Of a stretch of DNA of 64,000 nt, positions 26,540 through 36,016 are shown piece after piece; position 1 is the stretch's first letter; every line of letters begins with the position of its first letter. A model generated the notes under the pieces. That model had not been told where the DNA came from, searched no databases, and saw nothing but the letters and a program-made list of their open reading frames with translations. The position numbers and the translations under genes are program-made. Location: the NCBI RefSeq assembly GCF_042680125.1, contig NZ_JBHTNY010000028.1. One strand, 5' to 3'. This stretch comes from Robinsoniella peoriensis. Lineage in GTDB: Bacteria; Bacillota; Clostridia; Lachnospirales; Lachnospiraceae.

Positions 26540-29221
26540 CCCTCTCCCATGTTCATCCGATTTTTTTGAAAAGAATAAAAACGAATTAAAAGTAAAATTA
26601 TATTTTTTTAATTAGTAATAGAAAAATAGATTTAGTGGAAATCATATGTTAATAAAAATATTCAAAGATATTCTGACAGTCAATCCACTGTATATAAAAC
26701 GATGCCATAAAATGCCTTAAAACAACTTTTTTTGACATTAGGCAATAGATTGTAGCCTCAATAATGAAATTGGATATATGGGCAGATTATAACGTTTTAA
26801 AGGGATTGCTAAAATCCTAAATAATATTAAATATGGCTAAATATAATTTGTGTAATTATATAATTAAAATACGACATAATATATTGTTATATATGTATTT
26901 GCAAAAATAATTGGGAAAATATAAAAAAATTTTACTGTGGATGTTCACAATAATGATAAGTGGGTGGATGTTTTATATCATTATTATGCGATCAAAGATA
27001 ATGTAAAAAAAGTACTGCTTTTCTGCTCAAGCAATATCAAGAGCAAAGAGGCTTCAGGGGAATGGGGTATTGCTAAGATTGTGAAAATAGATTTTCATGA
27101 AAAGGAACAGGAATGTAAAAACGTTATGTTATCGTGTTAGCCATTATAGAAGTAATCGCCAATTATCGTAGAACTTATTATGACTTTATCTGCTGCTCAA
27201 TATTTTGTCAAATACCAAATTATTCTAACACACCTTTAGTTTTCTACGAGGTATTAGTAGCATTAGCGGCATTTGCACTGTAGGATACAATATAGCTATA
27301 AATATTGCAGACAGTTCACGATCTTATTTATCAAGAATAGAATGAACAGAAGAACTCACAAAATATTAAATTAGGTGTTGTTGAAAAGAGACACTTTGTG
27401 TAACCGGGTGTGCGTGGGTAAGAATTGAAGCGGAACCAATTGTAGGGACTTAGCCCGACTTATTTCTCCTACGCTCCGGTACCTCTCATCTAACTGGATT
27501 CAGGTTTTCGCCCAACGCAGATTTTTCAGCATTGGGAAACCTTGGAGATGGCTTGCTGTACTTTTTTGGAAGTAATTAAAGGGATTGGAAAACAAAAGAC
27601 GAAGATAGCTTATACTGTTGTATACGTTTATTCAGATATTATATATGAATAAGATTAGTTTCTGAATATACTCCATTTATCCGTAAATGTATATAATCCT
27701 GTTTGGTAGATAGAACACCTAATTCGGGAGGTTTACTTGCTAATTAAATTTTACATCTTAGTCTGCGAGGAATAGATTAGTGTAATGTATCTATGGAAAG
27801 CGTTACAGAAAGCTTTCCTACATAGTAGCAGGTTAGTATCACTAATATACGTTATCTGCATATGCAATATGTCCTAACTTAACTAAACTTAAGTAAAAGT
27901 ATATCCTATAGCCAATTATATAGGGCTCTATTTAATGTAGTGGCGCATAAAGAGATGATGTTTATTTAAGAATTTCCGCCCCGCGGAAAAATATGTATAT
28001 TTTATTATAACTTCAAAGAGAAAACTTCTTATTAATAAGAATAATAAAGAAGCATGTTATTCATCTTAAATATAAAATAAATGCGATAAGTAAACGAAAA
28101 GCTATTAGCATAAGATGAGCTGCATTAACCATCATTATAAAGTAACCAAATTAACTGGCGAGGTTCATGTCGATTTGATCTGTTTAACAGTTTAGCAGCA
28201 TTTACTATGATACTACAATGATTCTATAAGGTGGGACAATCTTTATGATGGTTGAAAGTCTTTTTAACTGATGTCTAGCAAACAACTTGGATGCAATATG
28301 TAATTCTTTAATTGAACAAACACAGACATCACTTCGGACAACGTGATGTAATAGTCAATAATTCAGTTAAGCGAAGCAAGATATTTTAGTCATAGTGTTT
28401 ATCAACTGGTAAATGAAAATAGTATCAACAGCAAGAAGCTCAGATTGTAAAAGGGTAATTTATGCATTATCTATATGAAAAGTAAAGAGATTCGGCTTAT
28501 ATACAATTTAAGAACTGGTCAAGGACCATCTCTATCCGTATTCTTTTACATTGCCTAATGAGGTGGCCTAACAGAGTATAGGTGTATCCAACTGCGTATC
28601 GTTTTCGTTATCAGCAGCGTGAGTATTTCCGACGCGTGAGACAATATTCACTTGTAGCCGTATAAATGTTAAGGATGTAGTATGGACCTTTTATAGTCAA
28701 ATACAAAAAATCAATTTTAATTTACAGAACTATACATTACAAAATGTCTGGTGGCCGACAATTGTGCTGTGATAGTTAAAAGACATAGTATGTATCAGCT
28801 GACGCTTAACATTATTTATTTGGATCTGCTATGCTGCCTTCATGTGAAGACGCTGCCAGGCGATAATGATACAACTTTTGATTATCAGTATATCATAAAT
28901 GTTCCCGATTTCTATCATCTCTAGTATGTTTGGTACATTTTATGTATATTGTAGATTTCAGCTGTTAACTTGAAATTTATCAAGATAACTTTGTCAGATA
29001 GTATCATTTGTACTGGAATACTTGTCTGATTTATAAACACAAAAGGTCTTGAGGACTGTCCACTCTTTATCGCGGACGACTATATAGGAAGTGGGATCCA
29101 TCTATATTATAAGGAAGTCAACGTTTATGCAAATGCCTATTAGCGCTACTAGGCTTCTGGTATTGGAGGTTCCATGTATTTATTAAGTGATAGAAACTTA
29201 AGCTTGAAAAGCATAAGGCCA
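26540..29221. other. Gene-poor AT-rich stretch between origin and segregation genes
   Basis: About 2.7 kb in six frames contain no convincing gene; a 67-codon frame at 26937-27140 starts with GTG, lacks a ribosome site and matches nothing I know. The block 27370-27560 is less AT-rich than its surroundings and may be a worn insertion-sequence end, but I cannot name it. One parS candidate lies inside at 27973. Otherwise the stretch looks like decayed DNA. Confidence 0.5.
27973..27989. promoter_or_regulatory. parS candidate site 1
   Basis: TTTCCGC-CCC-GCGGAAA: perfect 7-bp arms around a 3-base centre, a GC-rich island in AT-rich DNA. One of four matching palindromes within 5.6 kb around the parAB genes. 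Confidence 0.7.
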
Positions 29222-29383
29222 AGAGCGTGTTTTAAAATTCATTCCTGCCATCTGCACACCTCACTTTGCGGCATATTTGCCCCGAATTCAGGTTACGTAG
29301 CCCGCTACGCGCCCTTCATCCGGGAGAAATCTCCCACAAACTGTGACGCACAGCTGCCAGAAAGCAATTTTTAAACACGCTCT
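29222..29383 (+). mobile_element. MITE-like element 2, copy B (162 bp)
   Basis: A complete-looking copy: AGAGCGTGTTTTAAAATTC at the left and AATTTTTAAACACGCTCT at the right form terminal inverted repeats of about 18 bp. The interior matches copy D at 39738 closely (CCGAATTCAGGTT, GTAGCCCGCTACGCG, GACGCACAGCTGCCAGAAAG). Non-coding. Confidence 0.8.
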
Positions 29384-29950
29384 AGTACTACAGCGAACAT
29401 TTCAAAAGTGTTGTTTTTCGATGCGATAAATATGCATAGTGATTCCTACGTATGTGGTAACATACAATGATTCTCTTATTGGTAACTGCATGATTCATAA
29501 TCTCATGCATTAGTTTTACTACTATCGCCAGTGTTAATGAAATTGCTTTTTTTAAAAATTCCCCGTATCCTTGTGGTAAACAAATGAGCTATCATCACAA
29601 ATAACATGTGTCGGTTCCAGCCGTGATAACTGTGGCATTCATAATGGCTCATTCCTAAGTTGCTTTTACATTCCTCAAAACACTGCTCGATTGGTCATCT
29701 TAAGGTGGCAGCACGATCCAGTTCCTCAGGGGGTAGACTTCCTTTGCGTTAGTTGCTGCGAAATACCATACCCCTTCCGGTAGCTTTAGGCTGTCCATAA
29801 AAGTCATGGTCATTCCCATATGCCGCATCACAGCCAATCCACTGTGCATGAAACAGGCCGCTCCCCAGTGCGCGGTTGAGCAGCTCCAGAGCAAGCGCGT
29901 TTTTTGTGGAGAAGGCCAACTCCCCAGGGATATGGCAAGCTTCACGCAGT

Positions 29951-30004
29951 GTAGAAAATCATCACTGTACCATTCCTTAGGGAGGTACAGTGATGATTTT
30001 CTAC
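29951..30004. repeat. Perfect 21-bp inverted repeat inside the IS701 remnant
   Basis: Arms at 29951-29971 and 29984-30004 (GTAGAAAATCATCACTGTACC and its complement, written here in part: GTAGAAAATCATCAC) are exact, with a 12-base loop. It interrupts the transposase reading, so it arose after insertion, perhaps by template switching. Confidence 0.75.
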
Positions 30005-30025
30005 GAGTCCATATCCGTTGTCTCC

Positions 30026-30088
30026 GGCATAAGCAAGAAAACTGTCAGTCTGGCATATTTCTTGCTTATGCCAGACTGACAGTTTTCT
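30026..30088. repeat. Overlapping perfect inverted repeats (22 bp and 15 bp)
   Basis: Arms at 30036-30057 and 30067-30088 are exact complements (22 bp) and encode the same ENCQSGI transposase peptide on both strands. Arms at 30026-30040 and 30058-30072 form a second, 15-bp pair. The overlap suggests stepwise inverted duplication within the transposase remnant. Confidence 0.7.
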
Positions 30089-30575
30089 GTTTTTCCCAAG
30101 CGGCCGCAGTACTGCCGTTTTACACCAACAGAAAGGTATTCTTTTTTTACAAAGCTTGTATCATCCACAGACAGCGCCCCGGCTTGTGCATCAATCTGCC
30201 GGAACAGCATTTTCTGATATACATTCAAAAGAGACTGTTCATCAAATGGGGAGCGGGAAAAGAACTGTTGGAGCAGCCCATAGATAAAGGTTTGGAACAG
30301 TTTCCGCGGTGGTTCTGACTGAAAGCAAGGAAAATAATAAAAGATAGGTTTCCAGTTCTGTTTTTAACAGTTGAAGATTTTCATCATCAGAATACCAAGC
30401 TTCTTTTGCGATTTAGGATCGAACATTGTAGGATTTATCATAATACCAATCCCCTTTTTTAATTATACCAAAAAAGGAAAGGCAATGATATCATATTTTA
30501 AAGAATTCGCGCTAGGTACAATTATCTTAATATTGTAAAACGCCATACCGTATATAATAATTGTTAACACGTTAT

Positions 30576-30592
30576 TTTCCGCGGGGCGGAAA
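30576..30592. promoter_or_regulatory. parS candidate site 2
   Basis: TTTCCGC-GGG-GCGGAAA, the same palindrome as at 27973 with the centre in the other orientation. It lies 450 bp upstream of the first ParB-like gene. Confidence 0.7.
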
Positions 30593-31041
30593 TCGATTCC
30601 TGTTTACTTTATTGTAATGAATAAAGGAGGCATCCTATTTAATAAAGCTATTATTAAGAATAAAATTTTTGAAAAAAAGTAAAAACGACAATTATAAGAA
30701 GCTGAGACTAGTTAAGACTCGTTATAATCATAATATGATATTATAAGAGTGTCTAATAATAAAAATATATCTTGAATAATAGCTACTAATATGTAATAAT
30801 TATCTTAAAATGAAAAACATCACCGTGAGGTTTTTCATTTTATAAGTAGTTTATTAACTTACAAGTAGATATAATTGTCTATTTTTGTAGAATCAACGAA
30901 CCCTATAGATAGTTTAAAGTTAGTAGTTGAAAAGTTTTTGAATAATAAGTTATATCTATTTGATGTTTAAGCTCTATAGACTATTAAATGGATAATAAAA
31001 TATGAAGTATAGATTATATAATACAAAGGAGCTAAGAAAAT

Positions 31042-32079
31042 ATGACGGCAGATATTGTAAAAGCGACTGTTACTGAATCAGAACAAGAAGATTTGAAACA
31101 GATTACAGAAGAAATGAATGTACAGGATCTAGATCAGTCGCTCGCCAGTAAGCTTAAGTATTTACCGGATGACATGTTGGTAGATGATCCTATAAATACT
31201 GAAGTATATGGCGAATTGGAAGTCAATGAATTGGCTGAAGATATGAAACAATATGGGTTCCAGGGAGTTATATTGGCTTATCCATATCAGGGAAAGTATA
31301 GAATAGAATCGGGACATAGGAGAAGGTACGCTGGTAGAAAGGCTGGCATAAAAGAATATCCAGTTTTTATCACAGATCCCCCAGTTGCTGAATGGGAAAG
31401 GGCCTTAAGACTGGGACGTGCAAATTTACATTCAAGAAATAGGACACCAATGATTATTGCAAAAGAAACACAGTTTTTGTATGATGCACATGAAGAAGAA
31501 CAGAGAGCTAAGAAAGAAGCTGGAAGTGAATACGAAAAATCGATTATTCAATTAGTTGCTCAAGATTTAGAGATTTCAACTTCACAGGTATCAAAATATA
31601 AAGCATTGCTAAATTTGATTCCGGAGTTACAGAAACTAGCTGATAATGGGATATCATGGTCTACTTTATCGGCTGCTTCTACCATGACAAAGTATGCTCA
31701 AGAAATGCTTTACAGGCGAATTAATGGCAGATTAAAATTATATAATAAAGACGGAGTGACGAGAACTTGGCTGGAAAAAGAAATTTCAGAGCTAAAATAT
31801 GTCAGAGAAGAACGGGGATATCAGTTTGATAGAAATGATATTGCACTATATCCTGAAAAAGAGAAAAAAAGAAAAGAGGAATTAGAAAAAAAACCGCAGC
31901 GTGTGAGGAGAAGAAATGGCACAAAGGCAATTTTAAAAAATGCAAAAGAATTATGCGAAGTTTTGGAAGGTGACGCGATCTATAAAACATCTGAAATACC
32001 AGTTGTAATTAAAAAACTGGAGGAATTACAGAGAAGCATTCAAACAAAGCTGAAATATCTAAAATATGATGATTTTTAG
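31042..32079 (+). CDS. ParB/Spo0J-like protein 1 (orphan, no adjacent ParA)
   Basis: 345 residues. The N-terminal ParB domain carries KYRIESGHRRRYAGRKAG (residues about 85-102, the GxRRxxA nucleotide and DNA-clamp motif) and RANLHSRNRTPM. A helix-turn-helix follows (AQDLEISTSQVSKYKALLNL, near 172-192). The C-terminal third is highly charged, then helical, and is likely a dimerisation part. GGAG lies 8 bases before the ATG. It sits between parS candidates 2 and 3. Unlike the second ParB it has no ParA beside it, so it may be a specialised partition or regulatory paralogue. AT-rich codons match its neighbours. Confidence 0.82.
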   Translation: MTADIVKATVTESEQEDLKQITEEMNVQDLDQSLASKLKYLPDDMLVDDPINTEVYGELEVNELAEDMKQYGFQGVILAYPYQGKYRIESGHRRRYAGRKAGIKEYPVFITDPPVAEWERALRLGRANLHSRNRTPMIIAKETQFLYDAHEEEQRAKKEAGSEYEKSIIQLVAQDLEISTSQVSKYKALLNLIPELQKLADNGISWSTLSAASTMTKYAQEMLYRRINGRLKLYNKDGVTRTWLEKEISELKYVREERGYQFDRNDIALYPEKEKKRKEELEKKPQRVRRRNGTKAILKNAKELCEVLEGDAIYKTSEIPVVIKKLEELQRSIQTKLKYLKYDDF

Positions 32080-32243
32080 ATATTAAATTTTTGAGCTACT
32101 ACCGCTTTTATTAATAATAATGCTACAACAACGGGCCAAATTTAGTCTGCTAAACCTACTATGCCTCCCTAATTTGTATCATCCATATCACAAAATGTTA
32201 TGAGATTCATGATAAAAGTAATTATCAAACTGTATGGACTATT

Positions 32244-32383
32244 TGAACGTATTTGATAATTCATTCACGCCATCTAGATGGCGTACTTTGTGGTATATTT
32301 TGCTCCAAATGCATGTTATGTAGTCTGCTACGTGACCTGATGGGGACAAATCTCATAATAAATGCTACTGCTGTTTATAAACA
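32244..32383 (+). mobile_element. MITE-like element 2, copy C (degraded)
   Basis: A shortened and diverged copy. Recognisable blocks are AATTCATTCACGCCATCT, GGTATATTTTGCTCCAAAT, TAGTCTGCTACG and GACAAATCTC. The terminal repeats are largely eroded. It lies directly before the acetyltransferase gene. An isolated TTTAGT motif (32141) lies about 100 bp upstream. Confidence 0.55.
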
Positions 32384-32398
32384 AGGAGTGTATGTAAT

Positions 32399-32812
32399 AT
32401 GAAATTCTTAATTACTGATAAAATAGAAAAACAAGATGAAGAACTTATCTTTCATGGATTATTGGAATATAATTTAACCAGGATTGAAGATAAAAATTTA
32501 AAGGACCTGGGAATTTATATAGAAGATGAAACGGGAGAAAAAGTTGGAGGTTTGATAGGAAATACTCATGGTAATTGGTTATTTGTAAAATATTTATGGG
32601 TAAAGAAAGCGTTTAGGAAACAAAGTATTGGAAGCCGTATATTACAGCAAGCTGAGCAGACTGCGAAGGAAAGGGGCTGTAAGTATGTATTTTTAGATAC
32701 ATTTAGTTTTCAGGCACCAGAGTTTTATAAAAGATATGGTTATAGTGAAGCGTTTACTTTAGAAGAATATCCTATATCAGGAAAACGCTATTATCTAACG
32801 AAAGATTTATAG
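32399..32812 (+). CDS. GNAT family N-acetyltransferase
   Basis: 137 residues with the GNAT core: VGGLIGNTHGNWLFVKYLWV (beta4), then FRKQSIGSRILQQAEQTAKERG, where the acetyl-CoA loop normally reads R/Q-x-x-G-x-G/A and here is RKQSIGS, and FLDTFSFQAPEFYKRYGY at the C-terminus. It transfers an acetyl group to an unknown small molecule or protein. AAGGAGTG precedes the ATG. It stands alone in the segregation region; its AT-rich codons suit long residence there. Confidence 0.85.
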   Translation: MKFLITDKIEKQDEELIFHGLLEYNLTRIEDKNLKDLGIYIEDETGEKVGGLIGNTHGNWLFVKYLWVKKAFRKQSIGSRILQQAEQTAKERGCKYVFLDTFSFQAPEFYKRYGYSEAFTLEEYPISGKRYYLTKDL

Positions 32813-33124
32813 GTGTAATATTAGCGTTGTTAAAAAGTTTCAAAGACAATGGAGTAATTATCCAGGGCAATTTTAGTGATTTTACTGTTTTCTTGTTAGG
32901 GGGGGCCGGTATATGTTATTTATAGGTCGTGTAAGGGAACTACAAAAAATATTTGGACATATACTACTGTCCGTGTGAAAACTAGTTGTTATACAGTAAT
33001 ATATATAATATGTAGAAAGAAATATTTTATATATTACAATATGATATCATAACATAACATGTAAATCTAAAGGATAATTAAATATCTATATTAATTGAGT
33101 CGAGATATTATTTTGTGTTTAAAT

Positions 33125-33139
33125 TTCCGCGGGGCGGAA
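33125..33139. promoter_or_regulatory. parS candidate site 3
   Basis: TTCCGC-GGG-GCGGAA; here the palindrome is 15 bp because the outermost pair is T/T. It lies about 580 bp upstream of parA. Confidence 0.65.
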
Positions 33140-33580
33140 TTTTAAGTTATATATAAATATTTAGATATTATATACTCAAATTTTTTAATCAGCATTATGT
33201 AATAAAAATTTTGAAAATTACTTACAAAGTACTTACAATTACTTACTAAAATGTTCTCTAATAATTATATTATTTTTGTTACTTATAAATCTATAAATCT
33301 CTTTAGAATTATAGATGTTGTCTTGTGACATTAAAACACATGGATTAATCATTAAAAGCCATACAGTATATACTACTGCTTTAGTATTCAGTTTGGATAC
33401 TAAAAAGTATTCTTATAGTTAGTCAATATATATTTTTACTATACTTTTTATCGTGAAAAAATATATCTTTAATTATTCATTTTTAAATCTTACAAGTATT
33501 ATTCTTACCCTAATAAAACCATCTATCTTTCCAAACAAACCTTTTCTTTTCACAACCCTAACCAATAGCATAAAAACATT

Positions 33581-33597
33581 TTTCCGCCCCGCGGAAA
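33581..33597. promoter_or_regulatory. parS candidate site 4
   Basis: TTTCCGC-CCC-GCGGAAA, 112 bp before the parA start. It is identical to site 1, and is the exact reverse complement of site 2. Confidence 0.7.
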
Positions 33598-33663
33598 ATA
33601 CTGCGCAAACTAATTTATTGTTTGTGGGAAGAAAAACACATATTAACTTGAATTGTTAAAAAG

Positions 33664-33693
33664 AATGATGTATTATAATGTAGGAACATCATT
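33664..33693 (+). promoter_or_regulatory. parAB promoter inside an inverted repeat
   Basis: AATGATGT (33664-33671) and ACATCATT (33686-33693) flank a TATAAT -10 box at about 33674-33679. A repressor bound here would block the promoter directly. ParA itself has an N-terminal helix-turn-helix-like part, so autoregulation is likely (inference). Confidence 0.55.
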
Positions 33694-33708
33694 GGACGGA
33701 GGTATATT

Positions 33709-34731
33709 ATGAACAGGCTGGATAGAAGAGAAAAAATAATGAGCGAGATTACAAGATTGTTAAATCAACGCGATTGGGATATGAAAGAATGGGCAAGAGC
33801 AACCGGTATTAAGCAAAGACTTCTTTCTGATATTATGGCAGAAAAAATTATGTTGGATGAAGAAAAAGCTGAATGGCTGCTGGATGAAACTAAGAAGGCA
33901 AAAAAGAAAAAAATGCTGCGTTTTGATGAACCTCAGGTACTTGTTTTTGGTGCCAGAAAAGGAGGTACGGGAAAATCAACTTTGGCAGAAAATGTTGCAT
34001 ATGAATTGGCAAGCAGAGGTTATAATGTTCTTGCAGTTGATGGGGATAGCCAGGCTGATATGTCCAGTACATTACAGTGTAGATATACGGAATTCAGAGA
34101 TAAAAATATATATGACGCAATGATATTGCATAGATCCCTTGAAGATTTTACGGTAGAAACTGATTATTTGAATTTGGATCTGGTACCAGCATCTGGTGTT
34201 ATGGAAGAATTGGAACGTACGGTTGCTACTATGCAGGAAAAACATGTAAGTTCTATGTTTAAAGATACATTAGTGCAGCTTAAAGATGAAAATTATTATG
34301 ATTTTGTGATTGTAGATGTGGACAAGACGATGGGACTTGTTAATAAATCGTTTTTAAATGGAGCTAATTACGTAATTGTAGTTGCGGAGTGTGCACTCTA
34401 CTCTACTAAGGCTTTAGTACCAATCACCGAGATGATCGAAATAGTAAAAAAGACTAATGAAAAACTGGATTGTTTAGGACTGGTTTTCAATAAAGTTAAT
34501 TTAAGAAAAAATGAAGTTAAAAATGCGATTGATGATGCAAATTCATTTTTTAGCTGGCCGGCATTTGAAACATTTATTTCTAATGATGCCGCAGTTGAAA
34601 AATCGCAGCGTGTGCTTATGCCGGCAGGTGCGTATGGGGAAACAAGGAACTCCAGATTCTCAAAACAGATTAGAAGTTTAACAGATGAAATTTTAGGTCG
34701 AATTAAAGAGAAAATGAAGGGTGGGAATTAA
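33709..34731 (+). CDS. parA: ParA-type partition ATPase with N-terminal DNA-binding region
   Basis: 340 residues. Residues about 1-70 form a small helical region with a helix-turn-helix look (MKEWARATGIKQRLLSDIMA), as in the P1-type (class Ia) ParA proteins that repress their own operon. The deviant Walker A is KGGTGKS at 84-90, followed by AVDGDSQADMSS (Walker A') and FVIVDVDKTMG (Walker B). GGAGG lies 8 bases before the ATG. The stop is directly followed by the ATG of the second ParB gene. Known role: nucleoid-bound ATPase that pulls ParB-parS complexes apart. Confidence 0.92.
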   Translation: MNRLDRREKIMSEITRLLNQRDWDMKEWARATGIKQRLLSDIMAEKIMLDEEKAEWLLDETKKAKKKKMLRFDEPQVLVFGARKGGTGKSTLAENVAYELASRGYNVLAVDGDSQADMSSTLQCRYTEFRDKNIYDAMILHRSLEDFTVETDYLNLDLVPASGVMEELERTVATMQEKHVSSMFKDTLVQLKDENYYDFVIVDVDKTMGLVNKSFLNGANYVIVVAECALYSTKALVPITEMIEIVKKTNEKLDCLGLVFNKVNLRKNEVKNAIDDANSFFSWPAFETFISNDAAVEKSQRVLMPAGAYGETRNSRFSKQIRSLTDEILGRIKEKMKGGN

Positions 34732-35685
34732 ATGGCAGCTAAAGGCAAAAAGACAGGATTCAGTTCAACAGATTTTATGAAAGCACTTGCCGGTACTGCA
34801 AAAGAGGATATGCAGAAGGCGGAGCAGATGCAGGAAGATACAAAATATAAACAGTTGGTAGAGAGTACCGGTAAAATACTAGAATATATTAGCTGGGAGT
34901 TAATGGATGATGCTCCTGCTGATTGGAACAGATATCCGAGGCTTAAGGATAGTGATCGTGCAACCTATGCGCAGCTTATGATGTCAGTTGAACAACATGG
35001 TACACTAAATGCGTTGATTTTATGGCAGAGAGAAAATGGCAGATATATGTTGTTGGCTGGACATAATCGACGAGATAGTAACAAGGATTTATATGAAAAA
35101 TATAAAGATCAGCCAGAAGAAGAAAAGAAAAGATTCTTATATCTTCCTTCCATAGTATATCAGGAAAATGAATTAACAGATGAAAAAGCCAGGGATATTA
35201 TAGAAGATACAAATTATTTGCAGCGTCCTGAAAATACAAAGATGACAGTCGATATGGTTAAACGCCGTATTCAAAGAGCAAAAGAACTGAAGAATAAGGC
35301 AGGAGAAACGATTGAAGAATTATCAAAGTCAATGGGGATTCAAAAATCAGCGGTTTATGAATGGAAAACTATCGGAGAAAAGCTAATTCCCCAGTTTCAG
35401 GAAATGTATTTTGATAAAAAAATTCAAAGAAAAGCTGCATTAAAGCTGGCTCTATTTGATGAAATGATGCAGGAGTGGATCTACGAAAAATACAATAATC
35501 GTCTTACTGATAATAAGATTATGTCATTGAAAAAGAGCATGAGAAAAAAAGAAGATATTGCAGAGGCGCTTGATGATCCAATTATTATGAGAAGGATTAA
35601 TATAACAGTTCCAGCTGGCAGGGAAGAAGAAATAAAAAGAGTTTTGTCAGAATATCTGAAAAATAATCCTAATCCAGTTACTTAA
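34732..35685 (+). CDS. parB: ParB-like centromere-binding protein 2 (ParA partner)
   Basis: 317 residues, abutting parA with no gap, so co-translated. The ParB domain has GRYMLLAGHNRRDSNKD (GHNRR at 110-114) and ARDIIEDTNYLQRP. A helix-turn-helix lies at about 196-218 (ELSKSMGIQKSAVYEWKTIG). The helical C-terminal region ends in a short basic segment. It is clearly distinct in sequence from the ParB-like protein encoded at 31042. It is expected to bind the TTCCGC-SSS-GCGGAA palindromes (inference from proximity). Confidence 0.88.
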   Translation: MAAKGKKTGFSSTDFMKALAGTAKEDMQKAEQMQEDTKYKQLVESTGKILEYISWELMDDAPADWNRYPRLKDSDRATYAQLMMSVEQHGTLNALILWQRENGRYMLLAGHNRRDSNKDLYEKYKDQPEEEKKRFLYLPSIVYQENELTDEKARDIIEDTNYLQRPENTKMTVDMVKRRIQRAKELKNKAGETIEELSKSMGIQKSAVYEWKTIGEKLIPQFQEMYFDKKIQRKAALKLALFDEMMQEWIYEKYNNRLTDNKIMSLKKSMRKKEDIAEALDDPIIMRRINITVPAGREEEIKRVLSEYLKNNPNPVT

Positions 35686-35713
35686 ACGAAAAAATTTATT
35701 ACAATACAATAGC

Positions 35714-35744
35714 AGAGTTGTCACAAAAATAATGTGGCAACTCT
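35714..35744 (+). terminator. Terminator of parAB
   Basis: AGAGTTGTCAC / GTGGCAACTCT (11-bp stem with one G-U type mismatch, 9-base loop) is followed by ATTTTTATTT, 28 bases after the parB stop. Confidence 0.8.
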
Positions 35745-35929
35745 ATTTTTATTTAACATAATTAAGTTTAAAATCAGATAAAATTTAGCTGTTTATTTTT
35801 CTGTCTCTTTTCTTTTGCTAGTTCCTTTTTATTATTTTTCATCCATATCCTTTTCTAATTTTAATTGGAAAAATCTTATATTAGCTTGCGTTATGATCTT
35901 ATAATTTTAAAACCCGAATAAAATCATTG

Positions 35930-35984
35930 TTGACAATCAAGTATTTATGTGCTAAATTCTGGTTAGTGGGTTGCATCACTAACC
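35930..35984 (+). promoter_or_regulatory. Promoter and operator of the GntR/ABC operon
   Basis: TTGACA and TAAATT are 17 bases apart (35930-35958). Immediately downstream GGTTAGTG and CACTAACC form an 8-bp inverted repeat with an 8-base spacer (35961-35984), the expected binding site of the YtrA-type GntR protein encoded next. Confidence 0.65.
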
Positions 35985-36016
35985 CAATACCCTTAAGAAA
36001 TGGAGGGAATAATTAG

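Larger units (their letters stand above)
29515..30441 (-). mobile_element. Decayed IS701-family transposase
   Basis: Minus-strand fragments in several frames match IS701-type DDE transposases in the right order: a start at 30441 (MINPTMFDPKSQKKL), ALSVDDTSFVKK with the first catalytic Asp, SVGVKRQYCGRLGKTENCQ, then TFMDSLKLPEGVWYFAATN, and finally IEQCFEECKSNLGMSHYEC followed by HGWNRHMLFVMIAH. Frameshifts, stops and two inverted-repeat rearrangements break it. It cannot encode an active enzyme. Confidence 0.8.
32813..33660. other. Gene-poor AT-rich stretch with two parS candidates
   Basis: 850 bases upstream of parA without a supported gene. The only distinct elements are the palindromes at 33125 and 33581 and the parA promoter/operator at its end. 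A 68-codon frame at 33453-33659 crosses one of these palindromes and is not credible. Confidence 0.55.

Noticed and set aside
26937..27140. 67-codon gene in the gene desert
   Set aside because: It has a GTG start without a ribosome site, no recognisable family, and sits in a stretch that otherwise looks decayed.
27370..27560. Group II intron or riboswitch
   Set aside because: The block is distinct in composition, but I found neither domain V-like pairing nor any riboswitch core.
29806..30318. 170-codon plus-strand gene
   Set aside because: It runs antisense through the IS701 transposase remnant and owes its openness to the inverted repeats there.
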